From assembly GCA_052315315.1 (NCBI GenBank), contig JBLSDE010000012.1:1-43245 (forward strand): a DNA stretch of 43,245 nucleotides. Direction: 5' to 3'. This document shows, one piece after another, positions 1-8,475 of this stretch; within the stretch, counting starts at the first letter, position 1, and each line of letters starts with the position of its first letter. The notes beneath the pieces were generated by a model. The model saw only the letters and a program-made list of their open reading frames with translations. It was not told the origin of the DNA and made no database searches. Origin of the DNA: Cuniculiplasma sp052315315 (GTDB lineage: Archaea > Thermoplasmatota > Thermoplasmata > Thermoplasmatales > Thermoplasmataceae). Made by a program: the position numbers and the translations under genes.

Positions 1-107
1 ACCTGAAAAAAAGGATTCTAAGTTACATAGAAGAGACAAACAGCGAACCTGTTGTCTTCACGTGGAAATACAGGATGGATGAGATGCCAGGTGGAATAGG
101 AGCATGA
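1..107 (+). CDS. C-terminal fragment of an unrecognised protein
   Basis: An open frame runs in from the left edge (codons in phase with position 3) and stops at TGA 105-107. About 34 residues are visible, beginning LKKRILSYIEETNSEP and ending DEMPGGIGA. The stretch is soluble-looking with ordinary codon use, so it is probably the end of a real gene that starts outside the window. I do not recognise the family. The 176 bases that follow, up to the convergent permease gene, show no other gene. Confidence 0.45.
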   Translation, partial: LKKRILSYIEETNSEPVVFTWKYRMDEMPGGIGA

Positions 108-283
108 TATTGCAAGTATAATTAGGAAACGCTATACTAGGGACAAGGAATAGTGTCCCACACTCCAGCATATCATAAATTCATTTCCAATTTATGGAAT
201 CATTACCCAAATACCATATTATGTCGCCTTATTCCCTATGGCTGAATTTGTAAAGTGATGTGCTTATTTATATTCCAGGTAAT

Positions 284-817
284 CTAAAAGAAACCGCTTG
301 TCAGTACGACGAATCCAACTGTATAGAGTATGACGACCGCAGCACCTTTCATAATTGATTCCTTTAAATGTAAAGAAAGAATGGTGAATAATCCCAGTAC
401 AACTGAAAATCCAAGTATACCACCCAGAATTGCTGAGATTAGATGCCCGGTAATGAGAAAAGATGATATTTGAAAAAGATCCACTTCAATTCCCTCTGCT
501 GCTATACCAAAGGCAGCGGTGAAAAATGAACCACTGGATGATCTGCTGTCAAAAAATAGGAGCACTGCGGTTCCTATGGTTATGAATATTATTCCAATTG
601 AAGTCTTCATTATCTTCTCTACCTGATCATTTATGAGATATGGCAGGTACAGGTAGGTAATGTAAGTCAGAGAGAGAACGATGAGTACACCAGCTATGGT
701 TCCCATCTCTCCACTTCTTTTATTTGTGGCTGAAGCGGCCATGGAAAAAACGGACATTTCAACACCTTCAAAGGTACAGGGTATGAAGGATATGAGGAAG
801 GCCAGAGAACTGAACAT
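284..817 (-). CDS. small FTR1-like (iron permease-like) membrane protein
   Basis: This 177-aa protein is very hydrophobic, with about five to six membrane segments. Two acidic motifs sit inside membrane segments: FEGVE (residues 16-20) and AEGIE (107-111). They resemble the paired R-E-G-x-E motifs of FTR1/EfeU iron permeases (PF03239), although the arginine is missing and the protein is shorter than the usual 270 or so residues. Its ATG overlaps the stop of the upstream phosphoesterase frame in a TAATG arrangement, so translation is probably coupled. Iron or other divalent-metal transport is an inference from the motifs; an unrelated small permease is possible. Confidence 0.5.
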   Translation of the reverse strand: MFSSLAFLISFIPCTFEGVEMSVFSMAASATNKRSGEMGTIAGVLIVLSLTYITYLYLPYLINDQVEKIMKTSIGIIFITIGTAVLLFFDSRSSSGSFFTAAFGIAAEGIEVDLFQISSFLITGHLISAILGGILGFSVVLGLFTILSLHLKESIMKGAAVVILYTVGFVVLTSGFF

Positions 818-2523
818 TATGTTCCCCCTGAGGAAAATGTACCTTTCAAATGACCTCTTTTACGGAGTTCTCTGTAAACCAGAACCATAGAAATTAAGAA
901 ACCAATGAGCGATGAGAAGAGATAGTACTGGGTTACGAAGGAGTATATATTGAAATAATTGTTCAGATACGCCGATATTCCCAAAGTAACTGCGAACAGG
1001 AGAATAGGAATGTAAAATAATTTCCTGAATTTCATTGAAAAGATTATAAGTGCAAATCCCAGAATCTCAAGGGGTAGGAGATAGTCCATTTCGGGTGATG
1101 AGTAAACTGTAGAGTACCCATTGTGATCCTTTACCATGGCAAAATAGTTGTAATGCACAGGATACTGAAGCTTCATTGGATAGGTCCAGTTATCAGGATT
1201 TATGAAAATTGGCGATCTTGGATTTCCAGTAAGGTTGAGCATCTGAATAATACCTGCACTGTTACTCTCCTCCACAGTGCTTGTAAGATAGGATAGGTTA
1301 AAGTCCTGATCTATGAAGCCAATAATGCTGTATCCCGATATTGTCTGATTTCCGACAAATGCCTCTTTGGAATAGGGAGAAATGACAATGAGAGGTATCC
1401 TTTGACCCAGGCCGAAGTGATCGATGGATGGCGGGGTGATCTGGTCATAGTATCCACCACCTTCATCGAAGGTTATAAAAACAGCAGTGGAGTTCCACTA
1501 TTTGCTCTCCTCAATGCTGTCTATCACAGAGGCAAGTTTCTCGCTTCCCTGCATTATATTGTACGGAGGGTGCATATCATATCTGTCGTTGTTACCCCCA
1601 AGAAACATAACCCATGACACTGAAGGCATCCTACTGTCATTCAGTTCTTCTTTGAATTGAGTAAGATTTCCAAAGTGATTTTTGTAAAAGCTGGCACCTG
1701 TGAATTCATCCACTGGCCATGGTACAGTTCCATTTTCAAGATCATAGGCATAGTAGCCCCAGCTGATATTATTCCTCTGAAGCTGACCCATAATTGTCTG
1801 ATTGAATGGTGCCACATTTCTGGCTGAATCACTGTATATGTTCGCAGGTTCTCCAAGAAGGTATGCGATTCTATTTGGCTCTGTAAATCCCATCACTGGG
1901 GCAAAATAGTTGTCTGATATGGAATATTCTTCCGCATAATCCCACAGTATTCCCACCTGTTCATAGGAAAAGTATGCCATTGACTGGGGTCCTGAATAAT
2001 AATAGAAACCCTTTTCGGTGTCAAACCAGTAATCACCATGATAGGAGGTCCAGCCTTCATAGGGATCTATTGTTGAATTTCCATTGGCGTAATAAGGACT
2101 TGCACTTCCAAGAAATGGCAACCACGGTACCTTCGGTATGGAGATATAGGAAAGTGTTCCATCTGAATTTTCCAACTGGCTTACATTCCTATAGAATCCA
2201 GTTGGTCTCATAACTGAGTTTGTTATATTGTTTATAATTGGCCTGTAACCGTATGGGTATGTTCCGAATATTGTATCGAAAGCCTGATTCTCTTCTATTA
2301 TCTCAACAATGTGCTTTATCTTATGTATATTCTGGTTGCCATAGATTTGGAAAGTTTTCGAGATTGCCTTTGAATTTACTGTATGATTATTCTGATATGA
2401 AATATTCAAACTACCAGTCATTGGCACAATCAGAGCCACAATTAGGAAAGATATGAATAATAATTGAAGTATTCTGGCATAAGTTGTACCATTGGGGATC
2501 ACATTTCTGATTACCTTACGCAT
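817..2523 (-). pseudogene. secreted phosphoesterase (phospholipase C / acid phosphatase family) interrupted by in-frame TAG
   Basis: One continuous reading frame of 568 codons plus stop is broken only by TAG at 1500-1498 (codon 342). The N-terminus has a membrane or signal segment (about residues 16-36). The phosphoesterase motif EIIEENQAFDTIFG and the later NDRYDMHPPY region fit the PF04185 family. Directly after the TAG the frame continues WNSTAVFITFDEGGGYYDQ, the conserved metal-site block of that family, so the stop splits the catalytic domain. The C-terminus has about three to four membrane helices, placing the enzyme outside the cell. A GTG at 1275 could open a 152-codon downstream frame, but that piece alone lacks the catalytic core. 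The frame ends in a TAATG overlap with the permease gene. It may be a recent pseudogene, a read-through gene or a base error. Confidence 0.8.
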
Positions 2524-2829
2524 CCTTACAAACCACCATTTATAATTTGATTATTTTGCATCATAGAAGAATACTAAAAATTAATACCAATAAATATCAT
2601 AGCCATATATACAGATAATTATTGGCAAAATACTAAATATACAGGAATGTAAAAGAGGATTTCCTGGTCACCCATTTATTTCAAGAGCTTCCATCTTTCA
2701 TGCATTTTTGATTGTTCTGTGGAATCTTTATTAAACTGTTTCATTTGTTCCTAAACAAGATTAAGGGAGATATAGGGAATTCAATAATTTATTGTGTGAT
2801 CAAAGGACTCTCTGATTAAAGAAAGCATC

Positions 2830-2979
2830 ATGATTCCCCTGTATATTCCTATGTCAAACATTGATTTATCAAAATATGGAAATGGAACTGGAAAAATTAT
2901 TACAGATAACGGTATACTTTATCACTGTAATTCATTTCAAAAAGGTGAATGGTTGAAAATCTTTCCACTCTCACTATAA
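2830..2979 (+). CDS. possible 49-aa small protein, unknown
   Basis: An ATG-to-TAA frame of 49 codons starts MIPLYIPMSNIDLSKYGNG and ends EWLKIFPLSL. Its composition is protein-like, with balanced charge and several Gly, Asn and Tyr, unlike random translations of this AT-rich DNA. A weak TATA-like AATTTATTG lies about 40 nt upstream, and no clear ribosome binding site is visible. It is too short to assign to a family. It could be a genuine small protein, a remnant of a larger gene, or chance. Confidence 0.3.
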   Translation: MIPLYIPMSNIDLSKYGNGTGKIITDNGILYHCNSFQKGEWLKIFPLSL

Positions 2980-3013
2980 CATGTTTTATATTCATATTTC
3001 CATTACCCTTATA

Positions 3014-3055
3014 CTTCATATAGATATATGGTTCAATTTAACAACAGGTGATACA
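3014..3055 (+). promoter_or_regulatory. rps12 TATA region and Shine-Dalgarno AGGTGAT
   Basis: A TATA-like element (CATATAGATATAT, about 3018-3030) is followed by AGGTGAT at 3046-3052. That matches the complement of the archaeal 16S 3' end and lies 3 nt before TTG 3056. This ribosome binding site decides the start of rps12: the longer frame from 2981 begins with hydrophobic residues not expected in uS12. Confidence 0.6.
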
Positions 3056-3484
3056 TTGGCGAATGGTGAAAATGCAGGCTCAAAATTGAGTGGAGATAGA
3101 GAAAAATTCAGATGGTCAAACAGTAAATACAAGAGGAGAATGCTTGATTTAAAGAAGAAGAGTGATCCTCTCGAGGGTGCGCCTCAGGCAAGAGGTATCG
3201 TTATTGAAAAGATAGGAATTGAGGCTAAACAGCCAAATTCGGCCATCAGGAAATGCGTTAAGATTCAGTTGATAAAGAATGGAAGACAGATAACTGCCTT
3301 TGCCCCAGGGGATGGTGCCATAAACTACATAGATGAGCACGATGAAGTAATGGTTGAAGGTATCGGCGGAAGAAAGGGAAGAAGTAAGGGAGACATACCT
3401 GGAGTCAGATATAAGGTCGTCGCTGTTAATGGAATTTCACTTATTGAACTTGTAAGAGGAAGAAAGGAGAAGACGGTGAGATAA
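3056..3484 (+). CDS. rps12: 30S ribosomal protein uS12 (S12)
   Basis: This is a small-subunit ribosomal protein of the decoding centre. With the TTG start at 3056 it has 142 aa, the usual archaeal length. The conserved core is present: KADPLEGAPQARGI-like DPLEGAPQARGIVIEKIG, KQPNSAIRKCVKIQLIKNG and the GDIPGVRYKV loop. The frame is open upstream to 2981, but that extension has no family match and the Shine-Dalgarno sits directly before TTG. The stop overlaps the rps7 ATG as TAATG, so the two are translationally coupled. Confidence 0.93.
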   Translation: MANGENAGSKLSGDREKFRWSNSKYKRRMLDLKKKSDPLEGAPQARGIVIEKIGIEAKQPNSAIRKCVKIQLIKNGRQITAFAPGDGAINYIDEHDEVMVEGIGGRKGRSKGDIPGVRYKVVAVNGISLIELVRGRKEKTVR

Positions 3485-4047
3485 TGGAACTAAAGATATT
3501 CGGTAAATATGATATTTCAGGAATAGAAATACATGATGAAGGTCTATCTAAATACATAAATCTGACCTCATACATGAATCTTCATACTGGCGGTAGATTC
3601 TCCAATTATTCAGCTGGTAAAAGAAATATTAACACAATAGAAAGACTCATAAACAAACTTATGAGATCAGAAAAATGGACAGGAAAGAAATACGGAGCAT
3701 ACAGAATACTTAAGGAGGCATTTCAGCTCATAGAGGAAAAGACAAAACAAAACCCGGTACAGATACTTGTAAATGCAATTGAAAATGCGGCTCCAAGAGA
3801 AGAGGTAACAAGATTGAAATACGGTGGAGTTGCCGTTCCAAAGGCAGTTGATGTTTCACCTTCAAGAAGAGTTGATGAAGCACTCAGAAACATTGCAATT
3901 GGTGCAACTGATGCATCTTACAAGAGCAAGAAGCCAATCGAGGCATGCCTTGCCGACGAGATAATGCAGGCCGCAAGAAATGACCAGAATTCCCATGCAG
4001 TAGCAAAGAAGGAAGAGATCGAAAGAATTGCTGCATCTGCAAGGTAA
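3484..4047 (+). CDS. rps7: 30S ribosomal protein uS7 (S7)
   Basis: This is a primary 16S rRNA-binding protein of the small-subunit head, 187 aa, normal for archaea. Recognisable blocks are INKLMRSEKWTGKKYGAY, NPVQILVNAIENAAPREE, RLKYGGVAVPKAVDVSPSRR and the C-terminal DEIMQAARND...AVAKKEEIERIAASAR. It is the second gene of a two-gene unit with rps12. Elongation factor 2 and S10, which often follow in archaeal str clusters, are not next to it here; a convergent membrane-protein gene is. Confidence 0.95.
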   Translation: MELKIFGKYDISGIEIHDEGLSKYINLTSYMNLHTGGRFSNYSAGKRNINTIERLINKLMRSEKWTGKKYGAYRILKEAFQLIEEKTKQNPVQILVNAIENAAPREEVTRLKYGGVAVPKAVDVSPSRRVDEALRNIAIGATDASYKSKKPIEACLADEIMQAARNDQNSHAVAKKEEIERIAASAR

Positions 4048-4187
4048 TTCTTTCACCAAAATTTATTTTTATCCACATTCCGTTAAAGAATCATTTTATA
4101 ATTGGTTGAGATTCGACTCTTTTTGAATGTCAAATTCATGTGTGGATTTTAAAAAAATAATGGGTCTGTTCCCATAATTTATTGAAT
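4048..4187 (+). terminator. T-rich end of the rps12-rps7 unit
   Basis: After the rps7 stop the plus strand carries oligo-T runs (ATTTATTTTT at 4061-4070 and a second run near 4118-4124). T-tracts of this kind are typical archaeal intrinsic termination signals. The region lies between convergent genes, where a terminator is expected. No strong stem-loop is visible. Confidence 0.35.
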
Positions 4188-4679
4188 TTACAGATAGAAC
4201 TGAAGGGCAACTGCAAGTATTGTTATTACCATAAGAAGTCCCAGAGTAATGTATGAGAAGAAGTGAGAAACTTTCCTCATTCTTCTCATTTCTTCGAATC
4301 TTCCCTCCCTTGCCAGGTTCATGATCTTCTTTCCGTGATAAATATTATTTCCGTACATTATCACTATCATTATACCCACAAGTATGATCTTCACAAGTAA
4401 TGTCAATCCGTACTGAGTATCATAGAGATTTGAAATGTCATAGTCCAGGTACCAGGTTGCGTTGTATATTCCAGTAATGATAAGAATTGCAAGTGTAATG
4501 TCTGTGAATAGGGCAAATTGCTTTCCGATCAGTCCTACGATCCTTGTTCGTAATTTTTCATCATCCGTAATTTTGAACGATGCGGGAACCACAACAAGCC
4601 AGATAAAAAAAGATCCCCCAACAAAAAATATTGCAGAAAATATGTGGATCCACAAAATTATAAAATCAATGATTATCAT
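4188..4679 (-). CDS. CopD-like integral membrane protein
   Basis: This 163-aa protein has four predicted membrane helices. The first helix has the pattern WIHIFSAIFFVGGSFF and ends before VVVPASF. A long cytoplasmic loop (GRFEEMRRMRKV) precedes the last helix. The architecture resembles CopD / DUF2269-type small membrane proteins with a histidine in helix 1, often linked to copper or haem handling. Its ATG shares 4 bp (ATGA) with the end of the upstream extracellular-protein gene, making it the last gene of the PadR-MFS operon. The substrate is unknown and the CopD assignment is moderate. Confidence 0.5.
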   Translation of the reverse strand: MIIIDFIILWIHIFSAIFFVGGSFFIWLVVVPASFKITDDEKLRTRIVGLIGKQFALFTDITLAILIITGIYNATWYLDYDISNLYDTQYGLTLLVKIILVGIMIVIMYGNNIYHGKKIMNLAREGRFEEMRRMRKVSHFFSYITLGLLMVITILAVALQFYL

Positions 4680-6310
4680 TTTTTACCCTTCGTTTTGTTC
4701 TTTCTTCTTTTGGCTGCGACTAACAGGCCTGAAAGAATCAGAACAAGCAGAATTATGATAACACCATCGAATATAATATTTGATGGATTTACGGTCTGCT
4801 GTATATTCTGTAATTCTGTTGGAACCACATGGAAGTCAAAATTATAGAACTGATTGAAACGGCTTGTACTGTCGTTGTACATGTAGGAATAGGCGATCTG
4901 TGAACTGTATGTACCTGTGCTTGCAGATCCTGAAAGATCAACAATGAATGTAACAGTGAACGACATTCCAGGGGCAAGGCTTCCTATGGTCACATTATTG
5001 GCAGTTAGTGCACCCAGTGGATTGGATGATGAAACGTGAATGCTCAGTATGGATGGAGACAGGAGATGTATCTGAATATCATACGCAGTTCTGTTTCCTG
5101 TGTTGGTAAAAACAAAGGTCATAACTGCCTTTGACTGTCCTGGGTTGAAATTAAAACTGCCAGAGGTAACGGATATTTTGGCACCTTCATGTATATACAC
5201 TGGAATGCTGAATATGGATGATCCAATTTTCAGCGATGGGTATATCATTCCATGAGCGTAAGGACTGTTAAAATAAAATGTGAGATTCATTACTGCTCCT
5301 GGCATGAGGGCTGGAAGAGTGAAATTACCAGCCAGAGTCTTAAACGCGCCGGTGAACGATACAGGCTCATTGAAAAGTGGTGATGTTCCATTATTTATGA
5401 TCTCAGCATCGAGAGCCACATACTTCTCTCCCTCGTATACTATGAGTGGGTTGGTGTGATACTGAATCAGCATTATGGAGCTGTATCCTGTTATAACCAC
5501 ATCCCTTGTTATGTAGTGATTTGTGCCATCATAGCTCACATTCAGGCTTATGTTATAATTACCGTATCCCGCACTCTCACTTATGTTGACAGGAACTGTA
5601 ATATTAAGGATTCCGAAGGCTTCAATTCCAGGTACATTCAGCACATAGGAATGCCCACTAAAAGGATACTGGGGCATGTACGAAATAGAAGCGTTTACTA
5701 TTGATCCTGTTCCAGCATTTTCCAGCACAATGTGCATTAACCCGTTATGCAATCCAGGTTCAGGCTCTATCATCTGACCGTCAAATGTAAAATAGACTGC
5801 GGAAACTTCAAGGTTAATGCTTCCAGCAATATCGATCTGGAAAGGAATCTGACCTCTGGCAACCTGAGTTCCCTTTGTGATATTGGTAACTGTGTAGTTG
5901 AGGAATTCGGTGTAGAGACCTGAACTGTAATTGGCTGATATATTCACCAGCTGATATGCAGTATAGGTCTTACCGGCCTGGTAAATATAATTCTCATAAT
6001 CCGTGACCTTCCTGTTCAGACCGTGAACGTAACTTTCAGACAATGGGCCTGAACCGTTGTAGTTCAGACCTATGGACATATTTACCAGAAGGTTGTTCAT
6101 GGATGAACTGGTTGCCTCGAAACTGGCAAATAGAGGAATGTCATTCATACCGGGCGTCACAACCAGCTGGCTTGACTGATTGACCCAATATGTCTGAGTT
6201 TCGACGAAGGGCTGTCCCCCACCTGTTGCACTGGATGTCGTTGATATGGCGCCAAGCAAACTTCCAAAGACAATAAACGCAATTACAAAACTAATCAGGT
6301 ATTTCTTCAT
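4676..6310 (-). CDS. membrane-anchored extracellular protein with NEW3/CARDB-like beta domains (COG1361-type)
   Basis: This 544-aa protein has an N-terminal signal peptide (KYLISFVIAFIVFGSLLGA). It has an Asn/Ser/Thr-rich ectodomain with many N-x-S/T sequons and a C-terminal helix (about 515-535) followed by a Lys/Arg-rich tail. At least three segments read as immunoglobulin-like sandwich domains, for example the block around FVFTNTGNRTAYDIQIHLLS and IGSLAPGMSFTVTFIVDL. Such proteins occur beside export pumps in Thermoplasmata. It overlaps the MFS gene by 20 bp and the CopD-like gene by 4 bp. A role as extracellular partner of the exporter is inferred from the operon. Confidence 0.65.
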   Translation of the reverse strand: MKKYLISFVIAFIVFGSLLGAISTTSSATGGGQPFVETQTYWVNQSSQLVVTPGMNDIPLFASFEATSSSMNNLLVNMSIGLNYNGSGPLSESYVHGLNRKVTDYENYIYQAGKTYTAYQLVNISANYSSGLYTEFLNYTVTNITKGTQVARGQIPFQIDIAGSINLEVSAVYFTFDGQMIEPEPGLHNGLMHIVLENAGTGSIVNASISYMPQYPFSGHSYVLNVPGIEAFGILNITVPVNISESAGYGNYNISLNVSYDGTNHYITRDVVITGYSSIMLIQYHTNPLIVYEGEKYVALDAEIINNGTSPLFNEPVSFTGAFKTLAGNFTLPALMPGAVMNLTFYFNSPYAHGMIYPSLKIGSSIFSIPVYIHEGAKISVTSGSFNFNPGQSKAVMTFVFTNTGNRTAYDIQIHLLSPSILSIHVSSSNPLGALTANNVTIGSLAPGMSFTVTFIVDLSGSASTGTYSSQIAYSYMYNDSTSRFNQFYNFDFHVVPTELQNIQQTVNPSNIIFDGVIIILLVLILSGLLVAAKRRKNKTKGKK

Positions 6311-7781
6311 TTTTTTTCACCTTTATATTTTTCATCATAGACGCTATTACGAGATTTACAATTATGAACACTATTCCAATTCCATAGATCACAGTATATG
6401 CGCTGGAAGATGGGAAACTGTAATAGTATGGAATTGCGGGCAATAATCCCATCTTAAATGGAATATAGGCCACCGCAACATTTTCAAAGTATATGGTCTC
6501 AAAGACCCCTGCTACTGCCGGGGCTATTGCGGTTCCAACATTTCTGAAAACCACATTCATTCCAGTGGCCTCACCAGCCTTTTCCGGTGGCACAGAAAGC
6601 AGAAGTATGTTTATTATTCCTACAAAAACCATTCCAAGACCGGCACCCAGAATGGAGGCTCCTGTTATTATGTAGAGGACATTTGATCTTAAGAATATCA
6701 GAAAAACATAGGAAAACATCAGAACAACGCTACCCACGATTATACTGACCTTTGGTCCACGTACAAGTGTGATCTTTGCCCCAACTGGAGCCATGAGCAT
6801 GCTCAGTACTGCTGCTGGAAGAAGTATAAGTCCGGAGTCGAATATTGACATTCCAAAGCCGGCAGGTGCAGGAGCCTGGAGAAGTGTTGGTACTGTAAAG
6901 AAGAGGAAATAGAGAGATGCGAGTGAGAACAATCCAGATATGTTTGCAAGTAAGACATTTCTTATTTTGAGGGTGTTTAGATTTATGAATGGTTGATCTG
7001 ATAGACTTCTCTCTGAGATAAGGAAATAGATCAGGGAGAAAAATGAACTCACAAACAGCATTATTATGGTCATGGATGTCCAGCCCCAGTCCTGACCCTC
7101 CGAGACTGCAAGTATAAACGCGAAAACGGTGTATGAAAGAAATGCTATTCCAAGATAATCTATTTTTTCTCCTGCCGGAGCCCTGCTATCTCTCAATATT
7201 ACCCATGAAAGTACTGAAAGAATTATGGCGACGGGTATTGCCGAATGGAATGACCATTCCCAGTCAAGATTGTTGATTATCCAAGATCCAAGAACAAGTC
7301 CAAGAGCCGCTCCTGCCGAAAATGTGGCACTCAATATACCCTGTGCCAGGGCAAGTCTCTCCTTTGGTACCTGATCATTCAGAAGTGCAAAGGCAACCGG
7401 AAACATCCCAAATCCAAGACCCTGAAGTGCCCTTATGGCAATCAATTCTCCAAGATTTGTGGCAAAACCTCCCAGGGAAACGGCAATTGTGTATACAATT
7501 GAGAGGGAAACAAATATCTTCTTTCGGCCCACAATATCTGCAAGTCTTCCGAAAAGTGCCGCTGATATTGTACCACTTATAACATAGGCGGTTATTATCC
7601 ACGAAATCTGTGTATATGTGGTGTGAAAGTCATGAACCAGTATATTGATGGCAGGGGTAACCATTGTTTCCACATAGGTTATAAGAGTACCCATCAGGGC
7701 CATCACTATTATTGTCGATGTAGCATGTTTTTGAATCTCTTCACTGGTGAATTCTGCTTCTTCTGGCTTCAAGGATCTCAC
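6291..7781 (-). CDS. MFS multidrug exporter, DHA2 (14-TM) family
   Basis: This is a 496-aa proton-coupled drug efflux protein. The sequence shows about 14 hydrophobic helices; an acidic residue in helix 1 (YVETMVTPAINIL) where DHA2 pumps carry D/E; motif A GRLADIVGRKK between helices 2 and 3; and a glycine-rich helix 5 (GAALGLVLGSWI). A 23-residue charged N-terminus precedes helix 1. The 3' end overlaps the extracellular-protein gene by 20 bp and the 5' end overlaps padR by 41 bp, so the unit is one transcript. Control by the PadR protein is expected. Substrates cannot be read from sequence. Confidence 0.85.
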   Translation of the reverse strand: MRSLKPEEAEFTSEEIQKHATSTIIVMALMGTLITYVETMVTPAINILVHDFHTTYTQISWIITAYVISGTISAALFGRLADIVGRKKIFVSLSIVYTIAVSLGGFATNLGELIAIRALQGLGFGMFPVAFALLNDQVPKERLALAQGILSATFSAGAALGLVLGSWIINNLDWEWSFHSAIPVAIILSVLSWVILRDSRAPAGEKIDYLGIAFLSYTVFAFILAVSEGQDWGWTSMTIIMLFVSSFFSLIYFLISERSLSDQPFINLNTLKIRNVLLANISGLFSLASLYFLFFTVPTLLQAPAPAGFGMSIFDSGLILLPAAVLSMLMAPVGAKITLVRGPKVSIIVGSVVLMFSYVFLIFLRSNVLYIITGASILGAGLGMVFVGIINILLLSVPPEKAGEATGMNVVFRNVGTAIAPAVAGVFETIYFENVAVAYIPFKMGLLPAIPYYYSFPSSSAYTVIYGIGIVFIIVNLVIASMMKNIKVKKNEEIPD

Positions 7782-8241
7782 TCATATCCCTTTCTATCAT
7801 AGTCTTGAGAGTTTTCAGCCCCTCCTCTTCACCTTTCTTTTTTAGGGCAAATGCTATTTTAACCTGTTTTATTATGAGATTTGCCATCTCTTCTATTGCT
7901 TCATTTAGAATCGCAGTGTCCTCTATGTCAGTAAGTACTTCAGGAAATAGAATATCTCGCCCCATTGATGCCTTTAGCATTTTTTCTCTCATGGTCTCTC
8001 TGAAAAGCCTCAGGTTTGACACGTATCTTTCGCCCTTTTGAGTCAATCTGTAAACCTTTGCCCTGCCTCTGGTATCGTATGTTATAAAACCCTGTTTCTC
8101 CAGTGATTTCAGGAGTGGTCTTATTGTACCCCCTGAGACCATGGATCCATCCCATTTCAGTTTTCTGGAAAGCTCATATCCACTCATAGGTTTTAGGGAA
8201 ATTATGAACAATGCACTATCCAGATATTCTCCTGCTGTCAT
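7741..8241 (-). CDS. PadR-family transcriptional regulator
   Basis: This is a winged-helix repressor-type regulator of about 166 aa. The N-terminal domain contains MSGYELSRKL, GGTIRPLLKSLEKQGFI and RGRAKVYRLTQKG, the PadR recognition helix and wing. The C-terminal half is helical and charged, as in PadR dimerisation domains. The frame is open to ATG 8268 (nine more residues), but a TATA-like TTTAAATA sits at about 8270-8277. That places a leaderless start at ATG 8241 and puts the longer start inside the promoter. It is the first gene of the exporter operon, probably autoregulated and sensing an exported compound. Confidence 0.85.
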   Translation of the reverse strand: MTAGEYLDSALFIISLKPMSGYELSRKLKWDGSMVSGGTIRPLLKSLEKQGFITYDTRGRAKVYRLTQKGERYVSNLRLFRETMREKMLKASMGRDILFPEVLTDIEDTAILNEAIEEMANLIIKQVKIAFALKKKGEEEGLKTLKTMIERDMSEILEARRSRIHQ

Positions 8242-8277
8242 ATATCGAATTCGACATTGATTTGACATATTTAAAGT
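8236..8277 (-). promoter_or_regulatory. padR operon promoter with palindrome TCGAATTCGA
   Basis: On the minus strand TTTAAATA (8277-8270) is a good TATA box about 30 nt upstream of ATG 8241. Between it and the start lies the perfect palindrome TCGAATTCGA (8245-8254), flanked by TGTCA (8236-8240) and TGACA (8263-8267). The two symmetries are offset by 2 bp. A site overlapping the transcription start fits PadR autorepression; binding is inferred. Confidence 0.45.
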
Positions 8278-8475
8278 ATTTTAATCTAACATATTTTTAT
8301 CGTTTTGTATTTAAGGAAAATGAATGTTAATATATGAATGAACTACGGAAAAGACTCAAAATATTTCTCTCTTGATCCCATGATATTAAATTTGAAAGCC
8401 ATGAAATCTTTGCAGTTATGAACATATTCGGTTGATTTTCACTATAATTAAATAAGAGTAGATTATCTATAAAAT

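Larger units (their letters stand above)
2524..3055. other. intergenic region between phosphoesterase and rps12
   Basis: This is an AT-rich, divergent intergenic stretch of about 530 bases. It must hold the promoter of the minus-strand phosphoesterase near its left end and the rps12 promoter near its right end. A 49-codon plus-strand frame (2830-2979) is listed separately. I found no tRNA, insertion-sequence end or CRISPR repeat in it. Confidence 0.5.
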
